Shown in pieces: positions 26,968 to 37,170 of a stretch of 42,674 nt of DNA (position 1 is the stretch's first letter; every line of letters starts with the position of its first letter). Under the pieces are notes generated by a model, which worked only from the letters and a program-made list of their open reading frames with translations, had not been told where the DNA came from and made no database searches. The position numbers and the translations under genes were made by a program. This DNA comes from Streptococcus sp. S784/96/1 (GTDB lineage: Bacteria > Bacillota > Bacilli > Lactobacillales > Streptococcaceae). Location of the stretch: assembly GCF_902729355.1 (NCBI RefSeq), contig NZ_CACVCC010000020.1:1-42674 (forward strand), read 5' to 3'.

Positions 26968-27393
26968 TCAACAATTTTTAAATTTCTTAAGTAAGTCAAT
27001 CAGCTGCGTCTGCTCATCTGACGACAAAACGGCAAATGTCTCCTCAACTTTATCAATATGGGCTGGTAAAGCTGCCGCAATAACCTCTCTTCCTTGATCT
27101 GTCAAATCAATCCAAAAAGCCCGTTTATCATTAGGACAAGCAGTCTTATTTATCCAACCCTTTTTCTCCATATTTTTAATGACCACAGTCATATTGCCAG
27201 AAGTAGCTAGTGTACTATCAATCAAATCACCAATTTTCATACTGCCTTTAGCATAAAGAACATCCAGGACACCAAACTGAGCTGGAGTTAGTTCAAAATC
27301 CTTGAAACTTTCTGAAACTTTAGCATCAATTGTACGAAATGCCTTACGAAGAACCACCATTGATTTGACCGCATTATTTTTGAAATTCGGCAT
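26968..27393 (-). CDS. MarR-family transcriptional regulator
   Basis: From ATG 27393 (MPNFKNNAVKSMVVL) the protein has 141 residues with the MarR winged helix: LTPAQFGVLDVLYAKGSMKIGDLI, then TSGNMTVVIKNMEKKGWI and the wing CPNDKRAFWIDLTDQGRE. A frame to 27495 is rejected because GGAGG precedes 27393. It probably represses the FMN reductase gene, whose promoter carries two palindromes and begins immediately after this gene. A thiol- or quinone-sensing cysteine is possible (AC in TACPNDKR), but unproven. Confidence 0.9.
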   Translation of the reverse strand: MPNFKNNAVKSMVVLRKAFRTIDAKVSESFKDFELTPAQFGVLDVLYAKGSMKIGDLIDSTLATSGNMTVVIKNMEKKGWINKTACPNDKRAFWIDLTDQGREVIAAALPAHIDKVEETFAVLSSDEQTQLIDLLKKFKNC

Positions 27394-27421
27394 AAAACCT
27401 CCATTATTACTATTTAGGGCT

Positions 27422-27450
27422 ATTCTATCAAAGAACAGCTGTTTAAACAA
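27422..27450 (-). promoter_or_regulatory. Candidate promoter of the MarR-family gene
   Basis: Minus strand TTGTTT (27445-27450), 17-base spacer, TAGAAT (27422-27427). Confidence 0.5.
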
Positions 27451-27478
27451 GAAAAAACAGCTCTCACGAACTGTTTTC
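27451..27478 (-). terminator. Intrinsic terminator after polC
   Basis: AAAACAG (27454-27460) pairs with CTGTTTT (27471-27477) and TTTTTTC follows in the leftward direction. Confidence 0.7.
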
Positions 27479-30400
27479 TTAAAATAAGTCGTCAAATAAA
27501 CTTAATTGGTTATCTTCTGGCATATTACCCAAGATACCCATTTCATCTAATTTTTCAACAAGAGTCGATGATAAACCACCTCGTTTACGCAATTCTGTCT
27601 TAGAAAGAAATTCCCCTTCTGCACGCGCCGCAACCAGTTGCTTCGCAACGTTTTCTCCCAAGCCCTCAAGAGCTACAAATGGTGGAATCAAGGTATCTCC
27701 TTCAATTAAGAACTCAACCGCATTTGATTTATACAAGTCCAGTTGACCAAACTTAAAACCACGCTCTAACATCTCATTAACAATTTCAAGAGTGGTAAAC
27801 AAGTCATTTTCAACATTACTTGCCTCATTACGCTGACGTTTTTCAGTAATATCCTTCATACGAGCCTTGACCGCATCCAGACCTGCACACATGGTTTTCA
27901 ACTCAAAGGCCTTGGCACGAATAGAGAAATAAGCACAGTAATACATGATAGGATGGTGAACCTTGAAGTAGGCCACGCGCAAAGCCATTAAAACATAAGC
28001 TGCCGCATGAGCTTTTGGGAACATGTACTTGATCTTACCACAAGATTCAATGTACCAATCAGGGACATTGTTATCACGCATGGCTTGAATATAGCCATTA
28101 CGCTCCTCCTCGGAAATCTTCAGCCACATCCCTTTACGAACCCGCTCCATGATGTTAAAGGCCATCTTAGGAGGAAGTCCCGCATGCATCAAGTAAACCA
28201 TGATATCATCACGGCAGCCAATTACTGTTTTCAGTGTTGCAATACCTTGTTTAATCAAATCTTGTGCGTTGCCAAGCCAAACGTCCGTACCATGTGACAA
28301 CCCTGACAACTGCAACAATTCCGCAAACGTCGTCGGTTTCGTCTCCTCAACCATGCCTCGAACAAAGTTTGTTCCAAACTCAGGAATCCCCAACATACCA
28401 GTTGGTGTTCCAATTTGCTCCGGTGTCACCCCAAGAATCTCCGTCCCAGAAAACAAGGCCATAACTCCTGGATCATCAGCTAAAATGTCCTTAGGATCAA
28501 TACCTGATAAATCTTGTAACTTACGAACCATGGTCGGGTCATCGTGTCCCAGAACATCAAGTTTCAAAACATTCTCATCAATATCGTGGAAGTTAAAGTG
28601 AGTAGTCTGCCAAGCAGCATTTGCATCATCTGCAGGATATTGAACAGGTGTAAAATCATAAACATCCATATAATCTGGAATAACAACGATACCACCAGGG
28701 TGCTGCCCCGTGTTTCGTTTAACACCTGCCGCACCTTTTGCCAAACGGTCAACTTCAGCCTCACGGTAAAATTTACCATAATCACGCTCATAGCCCTTAA
28801 CAAATCCATAAGCCGTCTTATCTGCAACTGTACCAACAGTTCCTGCACGGAAGGCATAATCTTCCCCGAAAATATCACGCACATCCAAATGAGCACTTGG
28901 CTGATCATCTCCAGAAAAGTTCAAGTCAATATCAGGAACCTTGTCCCCATCAAAACCAAGGAAGGTCTCAAAGGGAATATCCTGTCCATCCTTTTTATAG
29001 AGCGTTCCACATTCTGGACAATCCTTATTCGGCAAGTCATAACCAGAACCATAAGAACCATCTGTAATAAATTCGCTGTGCTGACAATTTGGACAAACAT
29101 AATGCGGTGGCATCGGGTTCACTTCTGTAATCCCAATCATCGTCGCCACAAAACTTGACCCAACAGACCCACGCGAACCGACCAAGTAACCACGCTCATT
29201 AGAGCGATTTACCAACATCTGAGAAGCCAAATAAATCACCGCAAACCCATTACCAAGAATAGACGTCAATTCTTTTTCAATCCGCAGATCAATAATATCA
29301 GGCAACGGATTACCATAAATCTCAAACGCCTTTTGATAAGTCATTTCAGCAACTGTTTCTTCCGCCTGAGGAATGTAAGGTGTATATAGGTCTCCCTTAA
29401 CCACCTCTACTTCTTCAATAATGTCTGCAAAAGCATTCGTATTCGTCACGACAACTTCATAAGCCAACTCTTCACCAAGAAAAGCAAAATCATCGAGCAT
29501 TTCATTCGTGGTACGGAAATGAGCTTCTGGTAACGGTGCCGGTTGCGCATTCTCACCACGACCAATCGTACGGTTTATCAAGGCCCCTTGCCCCAAACTA
29601 CGTACAATAATCTCTCGATAAATAGCATCTTCAGGCTCTAAATAATGGACATTACCCGTCGCCATAACTGGCTTAGCCGAACGACGCCCAACCTCAATCA
29701 AGTCTTTAATGACCTGCTGAACAGCAGCTTCATCCTTAATCAAATCCTTAGCAATCAGCGGTGCATAAATCGCAGGTGGCATGATTTCAATAAAATCATA
29801 GTATTTAGCAACCTCTACCGCCCCATCAATCCCTGATGAGAGAAGGGTATCAAAGACTTCACCCTCTGAGCAGGCTGTCCCTAATAGCAGTCCCTCACGG
29901 TGCGCATCTAAAATCGTTCGAGGAATACGAGCTACCCCTTCAAAGTATTTCACATTTGACAAGGAAACCAACTTAAAGATATTCTTCAAGCCAATCTGGT
30001 TCTGCACATAAATAGTCACATGCTTGACACGAGCCTTTTTATAAGAATCCTCAGCAATCAGTTTGGTATTTAATTCTGACAAATCAGTAATCCCATGGCG
30101 GTCCAACACATCATTAATAAAGATAAAAAGAAGTCGCCCTGTAGCTTCCGCATCATAATTGGCCATGTGGTGATGTTCCAAAGAAACTTGGAAACGCTTA
30201 GTCAACGGCCCTAAACCATGACGTTTAAATTCTGGATACAAATTCCGAGCAAATTCCAAGGTATCAATCACAGGTTGGGTGATGATTGGCAGACCGTGAC
30301 GCTCATAATTGGCATTCATAAAGCCAACGTCAAAGGTTGCGTTATGGGCTACTAGAACTGTGCCTTCACAGAAAGCCTGGAATTCCTCTAAAACCTGCTG

Positions 30401-31873
30401 CAAAGGCTTTGCTCCACGAACATGATTGTCAGTAATCCCTGTTAATTCGGTTGTAAAAGCTGACAAAGGATGACCAGGATCAATGAACTCATCAAATTGC
30501 TCAACAATATTCCCCTTGTACATTTTGGATGCCGCAATCTGAATCAAACTGTTATGAACCGCAGAAAGCCCTGTTGTTTCAACGTCAAAAACCACATAGG
30601 TTGCTTCCTTCAACGGCATCGGAACTTCATTATAAGTAATCGGAACACTATCTTCAACTACATTCGCTTCTAAACCAAAAATAGCCTTAATACCAGCCTT
30701 CTTAGCCCTATGATAACCGTGTGGAAAGGATTGTACATTAGCATGGTCCGTAATGGCAATAGCAGGATGGCCAAAACGCTTAGCCGTATCAATCAAATCT
30801 TCAACCGTTGGCAAAGCATCCATAGTTGACATATTCGTATGAGCATGCAGCTCCACACGCTTTTGCCCTTCAGGCATCAGATCTTTACGAGGAGTATGCA
30901 CAATTTCCTTAACTTGCTGAACATTCATTGTCAAACTCTTTGTGAAAGGATTCGTCTCAATATTTCCTTGGACACGAAGCCAAGCTCCTTTGGCAATCAT
31001 ATCAAATTTCTTGAGTTCTTCATCATCTTTAGCCCACTTTTGCATCGCAAAACTAGACGTATAATCCGTCATCTTGAAATTAATGATATGACGACCAGTC
31101 CTTGTTGTTTTCTTTTCAACATCAAACACAACCCCCTCAAATACAATACGATTTTCCTCAGTCTCAATCTCAATCATTGGCGTTATCGTCGCCTTCTCAA
31201 AACCAGCTTGACGCTGAGCCACACGTTCTTTAAAATCAAAACTAGGAGCTGCTTTTTCCTCTGCCATTGGTGCCATCGCCTCCAATGACTTCTGCGCCTC
31301 TAGATTCTCCTGAGTCGCCTTTTCAACTAAGGCCTCACGACTAGCCACAAATTCGTCTTGTAGCGCCTGAGTTATTTCCTTATGAGAAATTATATCAAAC
31401 TGAGCTTTGTCAAAGCCAAAACGCTGAAACTGCTCTTCAAGCTTTGGTAAATGACTTTTTTTAAAATGATCATTATTGACAAAAGCTGGCGCTTCAATAA
31501 TAAATTTACCATCAATAAACTGGACAGTCAAATTCATGAACGAAGCCTTAAAGCTGGCGCTGTTACACAATGGTAATTCAAAAGCCTCACGATAATATGC
31601 CTGAATTAAATCATCAGAAGCACTCGTATTTTCAGCATGAATATCAAAAGTCGCCTTAATATCTGCACGTTCAAAAGTCACCACTAATCGACTAGCTAAT
31701 TCACGATAAAGTTCAATCGGTAGTATTTCTCCAAACAAAAAATGAAACTCCCAATGCCGACTAACTGTATGCACCTTTACTTCAAGAATATCCCCAGACG
31801 AAAAAACACTTGAATTTCTCCATTCAAGCGGCATTTCTATCTGCTCCATTAATTTCTTAAACAGTTCAGACAT
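27479..31873 (-). CDS. polC: DNA polymerase III alpha subunit, PolC type
   Basis: From ATG 31873 ([20 protein letters not shown]) the protein has 1,464 residues, the normal streptococcal length. In order: N-terminal domains, an OB fold (about 240-330), the PHP domain split by the exonuclease ([17 protein letters not shown] near 340), the DEDD 3'-5' exonuclease ([19 protein letters not shown] near 427), a zinc motif (CPNCQHSEF...CPECG), the polymerase core ([23 protein letters not shown] with catalytic acidic residues) and a C-terminal helix-hairpin-helix region ending in [10 protein letters not shown], a clamp-binding peptide (QLSLF). It is the main replicative polymerase, essential, and undamaged here. 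Confidence 0.97.
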   Translation of the reverse strand: MSELFKKLMEQIEMPLEWRNSSVFSSGDILEVKVHTVSRHWEFHFLFGEILPIELYRELASRLVVTFERADIKATFDIHAENTSASDDLIQAYYREAFELPLCNSASFKASFMNLTVQFIDGKFIIEAPAFVNNDHFKKSHLPKLEEQFQRFGFDKAQFDIISHKEITQALQDEFVASREALVEKATQENLEAQKSLEAMAPMAEEKAAPSFDFKERVAQRQAGFEKATITPMIEIETEENRIVFEGVVFDVEKKTTRTGRHIINFKMTDYTSSFAMQKWAKDDEELKKFDMIAKGAWLRVQGNIETNPFTKSLTMNVQQVKEIVHTPRKDLMPEGQKRVELHAHTNMSTMDALPTVEDLIDTAKRFGHPAIAITDHANVQSFPHGYHRAKKAGIKAIFGLEANVVEDSVPITYNEVPMPLKEATYVVFDVETTGLSAVHNSLIQIAASKMYKGNIVEQFDEFIDPGHPLSAFTTELTGITDNHVRGAKPLQQVLEEFQAFCEGTVLVAHNATFDVGFMNANYERHGLPIITQPVIDTLEFARNLYPEFKRHGLGPLTKRFQVSLEHHHMANYDAEATGRLLFIFINDVLDRHGITDLSELNTKLIAEDSYKKARVKHVTIYVQNQIGLKNIFKLVSLSNVKYFEGVARIPRTILDAHREGLLLGTACSEGEVFDTLLSSGIDGAVEVAKYYDFIEIMPPAIYAPLIAKDLIKDEAAVQQVIKDLIEVGRRSAKPVMATGNVHYLEPEDAIYREIIVRSLGQGALINRTIGRGENAQPAPLPEAHFRTTNEMLDDFAFLGEELAYEVVVTNTNAFADIIEEVEVVKGDLYTPYIPQAEETVAEMTYQKAFEIYGNPLPDIIDLRIEKELTSILGNGFAVIYLASQMLVNRSNERGYLVGSRGSVGSSFVATMIGITEVNPMPPHYVCPNCQHSEFITDGSYGSGYDLPNKDCPECGTLYKKDGQDIPFETFLGFDGDKVPDIDLNFSGDDQPSAHLDVRDIFGEDYAFRAGTVGTVADKTAYGFVKGYERDYGKFYREAEVDRLAKGAAGVKRNTGQHPGGIVVIPDYMDVYDFTPVQYPADDANAAWQTTHFNFHDIDENVLKLDVLGHDDPTMVRKLQDLSGIDPKDILADDPGVMALFSGTEILGVTPEQIGTPTGMLGIPEFGTNFVRGMVEETKPTTFAELLQLSGLSHGTDVWLGNAQDLIKQGIATLKTVIGCRDDIMVYLMHAGLPPKMAFNIMERVRKGMWLKISEEERNGYIQAMRDNNVPDWYIESCGKIKYMFPKAHAAAYVLMALRVAYFKVHHPIMYYCAYFSIRAKAFELKTMCAGLDAVKARMKDITEKRQRNEASNVENDLFTTLEIVNEMLERGFKFGQLDLYKSNAVEFLIEGDTLIPPFVALEGLGENVAKQLVAARAEGEFLSKTELRKRGGLSSTLVEKLDEMGILGNMPEDNQLSLFDDLF

Positions 31874-31900
31874 AACTTTCTCCTTGTCCATCGTATCACC

Positions 31901-31929
31901 ATTTTAACATAAAAGTCCTAAAAACAAAA
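31901..31929 (-). promoter_or_regulatory. Candidate promoter of polC
   Basis: Minus strand TTTTGT (31924-31929), 17-base spacer, TAAAAT (31901-31906), 27 bases before the start. Confidence 0.5.
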
Positions 31930-32396
31930 CTCTCAAATAAAAACGATCCCAAACTTTAAATCATTAGTTACTCTTACGAAACATTCCCGTAGTTGCTAAT
32001 TTCAATGAGTGGTTTCAGGATAGAAAAGTCAATTTTTTGACAAAACAATCAAATAACCCATATTATGCACGATCCAACAATCCTTATACCAACAATTTCA
32101 ATTACCTTTATATCTGAAAACGTCAAAACTTTGTGGCGATAATGTTGAAAAATGGATGTTCTTCTATAAGTTGATAAGCTAAAATGTTAATATCATGTGG
32201 CGATTTTTATTTTTATAGTCCTCCAATCGCTTGATAGGACCGGGAGGAAGAACAACAGGAATGATTCCTTACACATTTATATTGACAAAAACGTTATAAG
32301 TATGCCATACCCCCTCAGACATAGGCCCCTGTCAATTAAAGTCGAATTATCCTATAAAAATAAAAAAAACGCTGATCAATCAACGCTTCCCATTTC
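31930..32396. other. Non-coding gap between polC and the mobile element
   Basis: About 470 bases hold no convincing gene. Short repeated words (TTATCGCCACA and AATCGCCACA, minus strand, near 32140 and 32200) and fragments with protein-like bias such as AYQLIEEHPFFNIIATKF (minus, about 32135-32190) suggest remnants of an older insertion. I recognise no family. Confidence 0.35.
32360..32387 (-). terminator. Original terminator of the tRNA cluster (now left of the element)
   Basis: Reading leftward, AAGCGTTGA and TCAGCGTTT form a stem with G-U pairs around a short loop, followed by TTTTATTTTTATAGG. Before insertion this sequence would have lain directly after tRNA-Leu(CAA). The element brings an equivalent at 41905-41938. 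Confidence 0.65.
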
Positions 32397-32415
32397 TAAG
32401 CTATACCGGCGGCCG
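32397..32415 (+). repeat. attL-type direct repeat of the integrated element
   Basis: TAAGCTATACCGGCGGCCG; 18 of 19 bases equal 41942-41960, and the last 13 are identical. It duplicates the last bases of tRNA-Leu(CAA). Confidence 0.85.
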
Positions 32416-32507
32416 ATAATCGGACGTTAAATTCAGTTAAATTACGTAACAAGAATAGGATAAAATCAAGGTAGTATCACTTATTAGCTATTATTGAAAA
32501 AGTATTT

Positions 32508-32526
32508 TTCGTACAAATTTCGTACA
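32508..32526 (+). repeat. Left arm-type repeat, candidate integrase binding site
   Basis: TTCGTACAAATTTCGTACA, identical to 41883-41901 in the same orientation; each is itself two copies of TTCGTACA. Confidence 0.7.
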
Positions 32527-32530
32527 CATT

Positions 32531-32566
32531 AAAAAATCTTCCTACAAATTAAGTAAGAAGATTTTT
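32531..32566 (-). terminator. Terminator after the surface-protein transcription unit
   Basis: AAAAATCTTC (32532-32541) pairs with GAAGATTTTT (32557-32566); the T run in the leftward direction is part of the stem base. Confidence 0.8.
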
Positions 32567-32570
32567 CTTT

Positions 32571-32813
32571 TTATTCTTTTCTACTTGATAGGTATTGTAT
32601 CAAATATTTAACCAAATGATAACCTAAAACAGCAACTAAAATAATACCTATTATCCAAAGTACAATTGTCAACAGTCCACCTAAAAATGAAATAGTGCCA
32701 GAAATAATAGCTTCCCTATTAAAGTAGATGATTGCTAGAGGTATCAATGCGACCAAGCACCCACAACCTGTACAGCCAGGTTCTTCAGTGACTTCCTCAA
32801 TTATTATTGCCAT
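32571..32813 (-). CDS. Small membrane protein with N-terminal cysteine cluster
   Basis: The 80 residues begin with an acidic stretch (MAIIIEEVTEEPG), then CTGCGC, then two hydrophobic spans (LVALIPLAIIYF and GGLLTIVLWIIGIILVAVLGY). I do not recognise the family. It starts 10 bases after the stop of the surface-protein gene with AAGGGAG as ribosome site, so both are co-expressed, and a terminator follows. A joint role in surface exclusion is possible but unproven. Confidence 0.7.
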   Translation of the reverse strand: MAIIIEEVTEEPGCTGCGCLVALIPLAIIYFNREAIISGTISFLGGLLTIVLWIIGIILVAVLGYHLVKYLIQYLSSRKE

Positions 32814-32823
32814 TACTTCTCCC

Positions 32824-35775
32824 TTAGTTCTTTCTTCTACGTTTTCCAGTATATCCTAAACCAAGCAACATACTAGCCCCTAACAGACCCAGTAACGATT
32901 CTTGTGAGCCTGTATTTGGTAAGGATTTATATTTTTCAACACGTGAATACGTAATTTTGTCTCCAACTTGTGTCACTCCTGCTTGTTTCACAACCTTTGT
33001 TGGTACAACAGTTGTTGTGGCTTTCTTACCATCAACGTAATCAACTACTACCCCACTACCATCTACAACAGGAGTAACAATACCACCATCCTTAGTGATA
33101 GCATCAGCTTTGTCTTTGAGGGCTTGAAGACGCTTAGCCTCAGCTTCAGCCTTGTCTTGCTCAGCTTTCAAATCAGCCAACTCACGGTAAGCATCAAGTT
33201 TTTCCTTAGCCGTAACCTTAAGACTAGCAAGCAAGTCCTTAGCAGTCTCATACTCTGCACGAGCTACTGCTAAAGCCTGTTTAGCTTCTTCAAGTTTAGT
33301 AGTAAGTTCTGGAAGAACGGCATTTTTATCTGCCAAAGCTTTAGCCAACTCTTCGTATTTAGCAGTGGCTTCGTCACTAGCAAGTTTAGCGTCTGCAAGT
33401 TTAGCATTAGCATCAGTAACCGCAAGTTTAGCTACCCCTTCAGCCTTACGAAGAAGTTCAAGAGTTTCTTTCTCCTCCTTCAAGACAACATTAGCTTTAT
33501 CATTAGAAGCCTGAGCAGATACCAAATCAGCCTTAGCTTTAGCAAGAGCGTTAGCCTTATCTACTGCACTTGCCTTAGCTACCGCTAGGGTCTCTTTAGC
33601 TGTTTGAAGTGAAGCTTGGTCTTTCTCAAGTTGAGTTTCAGCATCTTTTACCGCCTGCTCAAGGGCAGGAATATCTACCGTACCTGACTTCAAGTTATCA
33701 AGTTGTTGCTTAGCGGTATCAAGAGCAGTCTTAGCTTCGTCATAGGCTTTTTGAGCATCTTCTACGACTTTTTGAGATTGTTCCCGTTCAGCCGTAAGTT
33801 CTTTAAGAATACCCTCTAGGCGAGATACCCCTGCTTGGTCTACGATAACAGTTGTTTTAGTTTCATACACAGGGACAGTCTCAACCTTACCACCAGTAAC
33901 TGTCTCATAAGGACTGCTAATAGCAGAATCATTGCTATTACTAAAGACGATAAATGTCTTAGGCGCACGGTCAACTCCACCATTGAAGATATTAACAAAC
34001 TCAAACCCCAAACCAACGGAATTATGTTTATTCTTACCTAACCCTAAAACCTCCAAAGCAGTAGCATATCCACTAGCACGACCACCATTTAAACCACCAA
34101 AAGCCTCTCCAAGCTCACCACGACCCTCAGATCCGTAAAGCTGTACCCCTAGGGTAGCTAAGAGGTTAAACTTCAAATCAGCCATAGTCTGTTTACGACC
34201 ATCATTTTTAGCGTACTGTAAGGAATTGGCAGTCTCCGACCCAATAATAGTGTTATTACCAACAGAAGAAGCAACTGCCTTATCAACACTAACACCACTT
34301 CCCGCTTTCAAAGCAGGCTGTCCGGTAGCACCAGTATCACTGTTAAGACCAGTTGTTGTATTCCAAAAACCATTAGCAACTTTCTGACCGTTAGTCATAC
34401 CCTTATAAGCAGGGAAAGTAGCGTTAAAGATAGACTCCACAACATTCTTACTATTCTGCAAGCTACCTTTAGTAACTTTCAAAGGCTCTGTTCCTACTTT
34501 TGAACGCAAATCATTAACCAAAGCAGTATAGAACAAAGCCAAATCAGTCAACTGCGCATCAGTTAAATTATCAACATCTACAAGAGTAGTAGCATCTGTA
34601 TTGGATAAACTACCTTCAAAATTTTCTCTCCAGCTTTTAAAGGCGGCTGAATTAGGTGCCATGACGTTATTTAAGTCATCCAAAGGCTCATCATCCATAC
34701 CGAAGAAACCATGCTTAATAGCATTATTTACATCTTCAACAGAACCTTTACCATCTGCAAGGTTTTTAATAGCAGTTAAGTACTCGTCATTGGTCAATAC
34801 CCCATTGCTTTCGTACCAAGCTGAAGATGCAACACCATCATTAAGCGTAGTCTTGCCACCAGTAGAGGTAGTCTTAGTACCAGTCTGAACGGTCTCTGTC
34901 ACTTCTTTACCTTTTTTAGCTTCATCAAGTTGACCCTGTACAGTCTTAACTTCTTGAGTTTTGCTATCAAGAGCAGTCTTAGCAGTCGCAAGAGCATCTG
35001 AAGCAGTCTTCTCGTCAGCAGTAGCCTTAGAAATTACCCCTTCCTGAGTTTTAATAGCCTCAGCCTTGTTAGTTTCTGCAGTCTGAGCAGTGGTAAGAAC
35101 ATCTTTAGCAGATTGTACCGCTTCTTTATCATTAGCTACCGTACTAGTCAAGTCCTTAACGTCCTGTTCAAGCTGAGCAGTATCAACCGTACCTGACAAG
35201 TCAGAAACTTTTTTCTCTGCATCAGCTACCGCACTAGCAGACTTATCTGCCTCAGCCTCAGCATCAGATACTACACCCTCTTGAGTTTCTACCTTAGAAG
35301 AAGCATCACTAAGACTAGCTTCAGCAGACTTAGCACCCTCACTAGCTGTCGCAAGAGCCATACCAGCTTGGTCAGCCTCTACTTTAGCAGACTCAACAGC
35401 CTCTGGCGTTACATCCGATACTTCATCTACCTGATTAGTCAAGTCATTAACAGTACCCTCAGCAGTAGCAACTGTACCCCCAAGCTCAGAAACTACACCC
35501 TCCTGAGCCTGAACCTTCTGATTAGCACTATCAGACTCAGCCTTAGCCGTAGCAACCTGTTCATCCGTAATACGAGGTTCTTCTTTTACTGGCTCAGTAA
35601 CAACATCATTAGAAGAGGTAGAAACAACTTCAGTAGGTGTTTCTTTAGTTGAGGTAGTTACCTCATCTGCATTTACTACCCCACCCATAAGGGCTGAAGT
35701 AGTGAGAACTGAAATAACCGCACCAGTGCGTAACTTCTTAATGGTACCATGACCATTAGTTTCTATTTTTTTCAT
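32824..35775 (-). CDS. LPXTG surface protein with SEC10/PgrA-like surface-exclusion domain
   Basis: The 983-residue protein has a signal peptide (GTIKKLRTGAVISVLTTSAL, cut about residue 36), an Ala/Lys/Glu-rich coiled-coil region to about 290, a globular domain of about 330 residues (ALFYTALVNDLRSKVGTEPL; GEAFGGLNGGRASGYATALE), a second long coiled coil (about 650-890) and an LPNTG sortase motif at 952-956 with hydrophobic tail and KRRRKN. The globular part resembles the SEC10/PgrA domain of enterococcal PrgA, which blocks entry of like plasmids and aids adhesion. On this element it may prevent redundant transfer. It is divergent from an XRE regulator whose putative operator overlaps its -35 box. 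Confidence 0.88.
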   Translation of the reverse strand: MKKIETNGHGTIKKLRTGAVISVLTTSALMGGVVNADEVTTSTKETPTEVVSTSSNDVVTEPVKEEPRITDEQVATAKAESDSANQKVQAQEGVVSELGGTVATAEGTVNDLTNQVDEVSDVTPEAVESAKVEADQAGMALATASEGAKSAEASLSDASSKVETQEGVVSDAEAEADKSASAVADAEKKVSDLSGTVDTAQLEQDVKDLTSTVANDKEAVQSAKDVLTTAQTAETNKAEAIKTQEGVISKATADEKTASDALATAKTALDSKTQEVKTVQGQLDEAKKGKEVTETVQTGTKTTSTGGKTTLNDGVASSAWYESNGVLTNDEYLTAIKNLADGKGSVEDVNNAIKHGFFGMDDEPLDDLNNVMAPNSAAFKSWRENFEGSLSNTDATTLVDVDNLTDAQLTDLALFYTALVNDLRSKVGTEPLKVTKGSLQNSKNVVESIFNATFPAYKGMTNGQKVANGFWNTTTGLNSDTGATGQPALKAGSGVSVDKAVASSVGNNTIIGSETANSLQYAKNDGRKQTMADLKFNLLATLGVQLYGSEGRGELGEAFGGLNGGRASGYATALEVLGLGKNKHNSVGLGFEFVNIFNGGVDRAPKTFIVFSNSNDSAISSPYETVTGGKVETVPVYETKTTVIVDQAGVSRLEGILKELTAEREQSQKVVEDAQKAYDEAKTALDTAKQQLDNLKSGTVDIPALEQAVKDAETQLEKDQASLQTAKETLAVAKASAVDKANALAKAKADLVSAQASNDKANVVLKEEKETLELLRKAEGVAKLAVTDANAKLADAKLASDEATAKYEELAKALADKNAVLPELTTKLEEAKQALAVARAEYETAKDLLASLKVTAKEKLDAYRELADLKAEQDKAEAEAKRLQALKDKADAITKDGGIVTPVVDGSGVVVDYVDGKKATTTVVPTKVVKQAGVTQVGDKITYSRVEKYKSLPNTGSQESLLGLLGASMLLGLGYTGKRRRKN

Positions 35776-35827
35776 TAAAACTCTCCTTTTGGTATTGTTT
35801 CCAATCCATTATATGTTTTTACATACC

Positions 35828-35856
35828 ATTATAGCATACTTTTATTTTATTTTGTA
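35828..35856 (-). promoter_or_regulatory. Promoter of the surface protein gene with overlapping operator
   Basis: Minus strand TACAAA (35851-35856), 17-base spacer, TATAAT (35828-35833). TGTATC at 35853-35858 overlaps the -35 box and is matched in inverse orientation by GATACA at 35899-35904, just before the XRE gene, so both genes may share one repressor. Confidence 0.55.
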
Positions 35857-35918
35857 TCGTTTGATGTACTTATTTTGTTAGGAATAGGATAGTAAAATGA
35901 TACATAAAGGAATCAGAT

Positions 35919-36251
35919 ATGAAATACAATCAATTACAAGAACATATTGCACTTCGGATTCGTGAGTGTCGAAAAGAAAAAGGGTTAAGTCAGGAAAAAT
36001 TATCAGAGATGGCAGGCTTAGGAATAAAAGCTATCCAAAATATCGAAAACCGAAAGTATGACTTCAAAATCAAAACCCTTGAAGCGGTTATCAAAGCATT
36101 AGAAATATCCGTGGAAGAATTTTATAATTTCCAATTTGAAGAAAATGAAATTTCGATTGAAACATTATCCGATAACATAGCCAATTTACCTAAGGAAAAA
36201 CAAAATAGTGTCATTTCTTCCTTTAATGAAATTCTTAAGAATATAAAGTAA
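35919..36251 (+). CDS. XRE-family (Cro/CI-type) transcriptional regulator
   Basis: The 110-residue protein has an N-terminal HTH (IALRIRECRKEKGLSQEKLSEMAGLGIKAIQNIENRK split over the five-helix domain, about residues 10-70) and a C-terminal helical tail of about 40 residues. It is transcribed divergently from the surface-protein gene across 143 bases that contain inverted GATACA words, which suggests it controls that gene and itself. RBS AAAGGA precedes ATG 35919. Confidence 0.9.
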   Translation: MKYNQLQEHIALRIRECRKEKGLSQEKLSEMAGLGIKAIQNIENRKYDFKIKTLEAVIKALEISVEEFYNFQFEENEISIETLSDNIANLPKEKQNSVISSFNEILKNIK

Positions 36252-36290
36252 AAAGCCAAGTCTAAAAAATGACTTGGCTTTCTGTTTGTC
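36252..36290. terminator. Bidirectional terminator between convergent genes
   Basis: AAAGCCAAGTC (36252-36262) pairs with GACTTGGCTTT (36271-36281), with T-rich sequence on both outgoing strands. It serves the XRE gene (plus) and the 212-residue gene (minus). Confidence 0.85.
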
Positions 36291-36929
36291 CTACTCCATA
36301 TAATTATCAAATCCATTGCGTGTCTGAGTTGATTTGATAAACTCTTCTAAATTATCCCAATCTTCAAATTCATCAACTATCGCAAATAATTCCAATCGTT
36401 CAGCTACTTGAGAAAATAGTTCAATGTTTTCTTTAGTCTCAAAAATCTTTTCGATTAGAGGTAGGTAATCAAGCACATTCGTTAATAGTTGCTCATTTTG
36501 TAATAACATAGGTAGAGCATAATGACGATTACTGGATTTCTTCATCTTCTCCAATATCTTAGGGAATTCTTTGTTTTCAATTCGATGCTCAATAATGTCC
36601 GTAACCTTGTCCATTATTACTTTATCATTGTTTTGAATGCCTTCGTATATTTTTTCTGAAATCTCTCTAAATTCTTTAACATCCATAATCGAATTGAAGG
36701 TGTGAGTAGTAATTTTAGCACTACCATACAAAACATTTTGAACCGTCGCTTCAGATAATAAAACTTTTTTAGCAATAAAATATTCTTTTTTCCCTTTTTC
36801 AAATTTTAAATCCTTTTCCTTTACGGTCGTTAAAAATTGTTGATACTCTGGTAGTTCTGTCACAAAATTTAAAGTTATTGTCGCAAGCAATAACATTTCT
36901 TCTCTAATTTTATCCTGTGATTTCATCAT
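36291..36929 (-). CDS. Unknown 212-residue protein of the mobile element
   Basis: The product is charged and largely helical by composition (KSQDKIREEMLLLATITLNF, LSEATVQNVLYGSAKITTHT, HALPMLLQNEQLLTNVLDYL-like region, ELFSQVAERLELFAIVDEF). It has no signal peptide or membrane span. I do not recognise the family. The segment with LSEATVQNVLYGSAKI looks like a helix-turn-helix (x-EATVxNVLxG), so a DNA-binding role is possible. GAGGA precedes the start; MMKS offers two adjacent start codons. It is convergent with the XRE gene and has its own terminator. Confidence 0.65.
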   Translation of the reverse strand: MMKSQDKIREEMLLLATITLNFVTELPEYQQFLTTVKEKDLKFEKGKKEYFIAKKVLLSEATVQNVLYGSAKITTHTFNSIMDVKEFREISEKIYEGIQNNDKVIMDKVTDIIEHRIENKEFPKILEKMKKSSNRHYALPMLLQNEQLLTNVLDYLPLIEKIFETKENIELFSQVAERLELFAIVDEFEDWDNLEEFIKSTQTRNGFDNYME

Positions 36930-36959
36930 ATCCTCCTCTTTCTATCTTATTATACAAAA

Positions 36960-37170
36960 ATTCCAAAAATTTAGGGAGTTTTAACATAAAGTCAAAAAAC
37001 ACTATAAAATCAGGCTTTTAAAAACTTATTATTTTTATATTTTTTCTTATTATCAAATATGAGAATATAGCATTGTGAAATAGCTATTACACACAAATTG
37101 ATATCTTCAATAAATTTGAAAATCCGTGATTTATTGATGAATTTTTAAAACGGTTAGAAAAAAGTTTAAT
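36960..37170. other. A/T-rich non-coding stretch before the transfer module
   Basis: No gene is visible. A 9-bp inverted repeat TCAATAAAT/ATTTATTGA (37107-37115, 37129-37137) lies 34 bases before the next start. It may hold the promoter or a replication-related site, but no clear -35/-10 pair is evident. Confidence 0.4.

Noticed and set aside
28544..29158. 204-residue plus-strand frame inside polC
   Set aside because: It is antisense to the conserved polymerase core, has no ribosome site, and its residues follow from the codon bias of polC.
32197..32430. 77-residue plus-strand frame left of the element
   Set aside because: It runs across the attachment repeat and terminator hairpin, has poor composition and no ribosome site.
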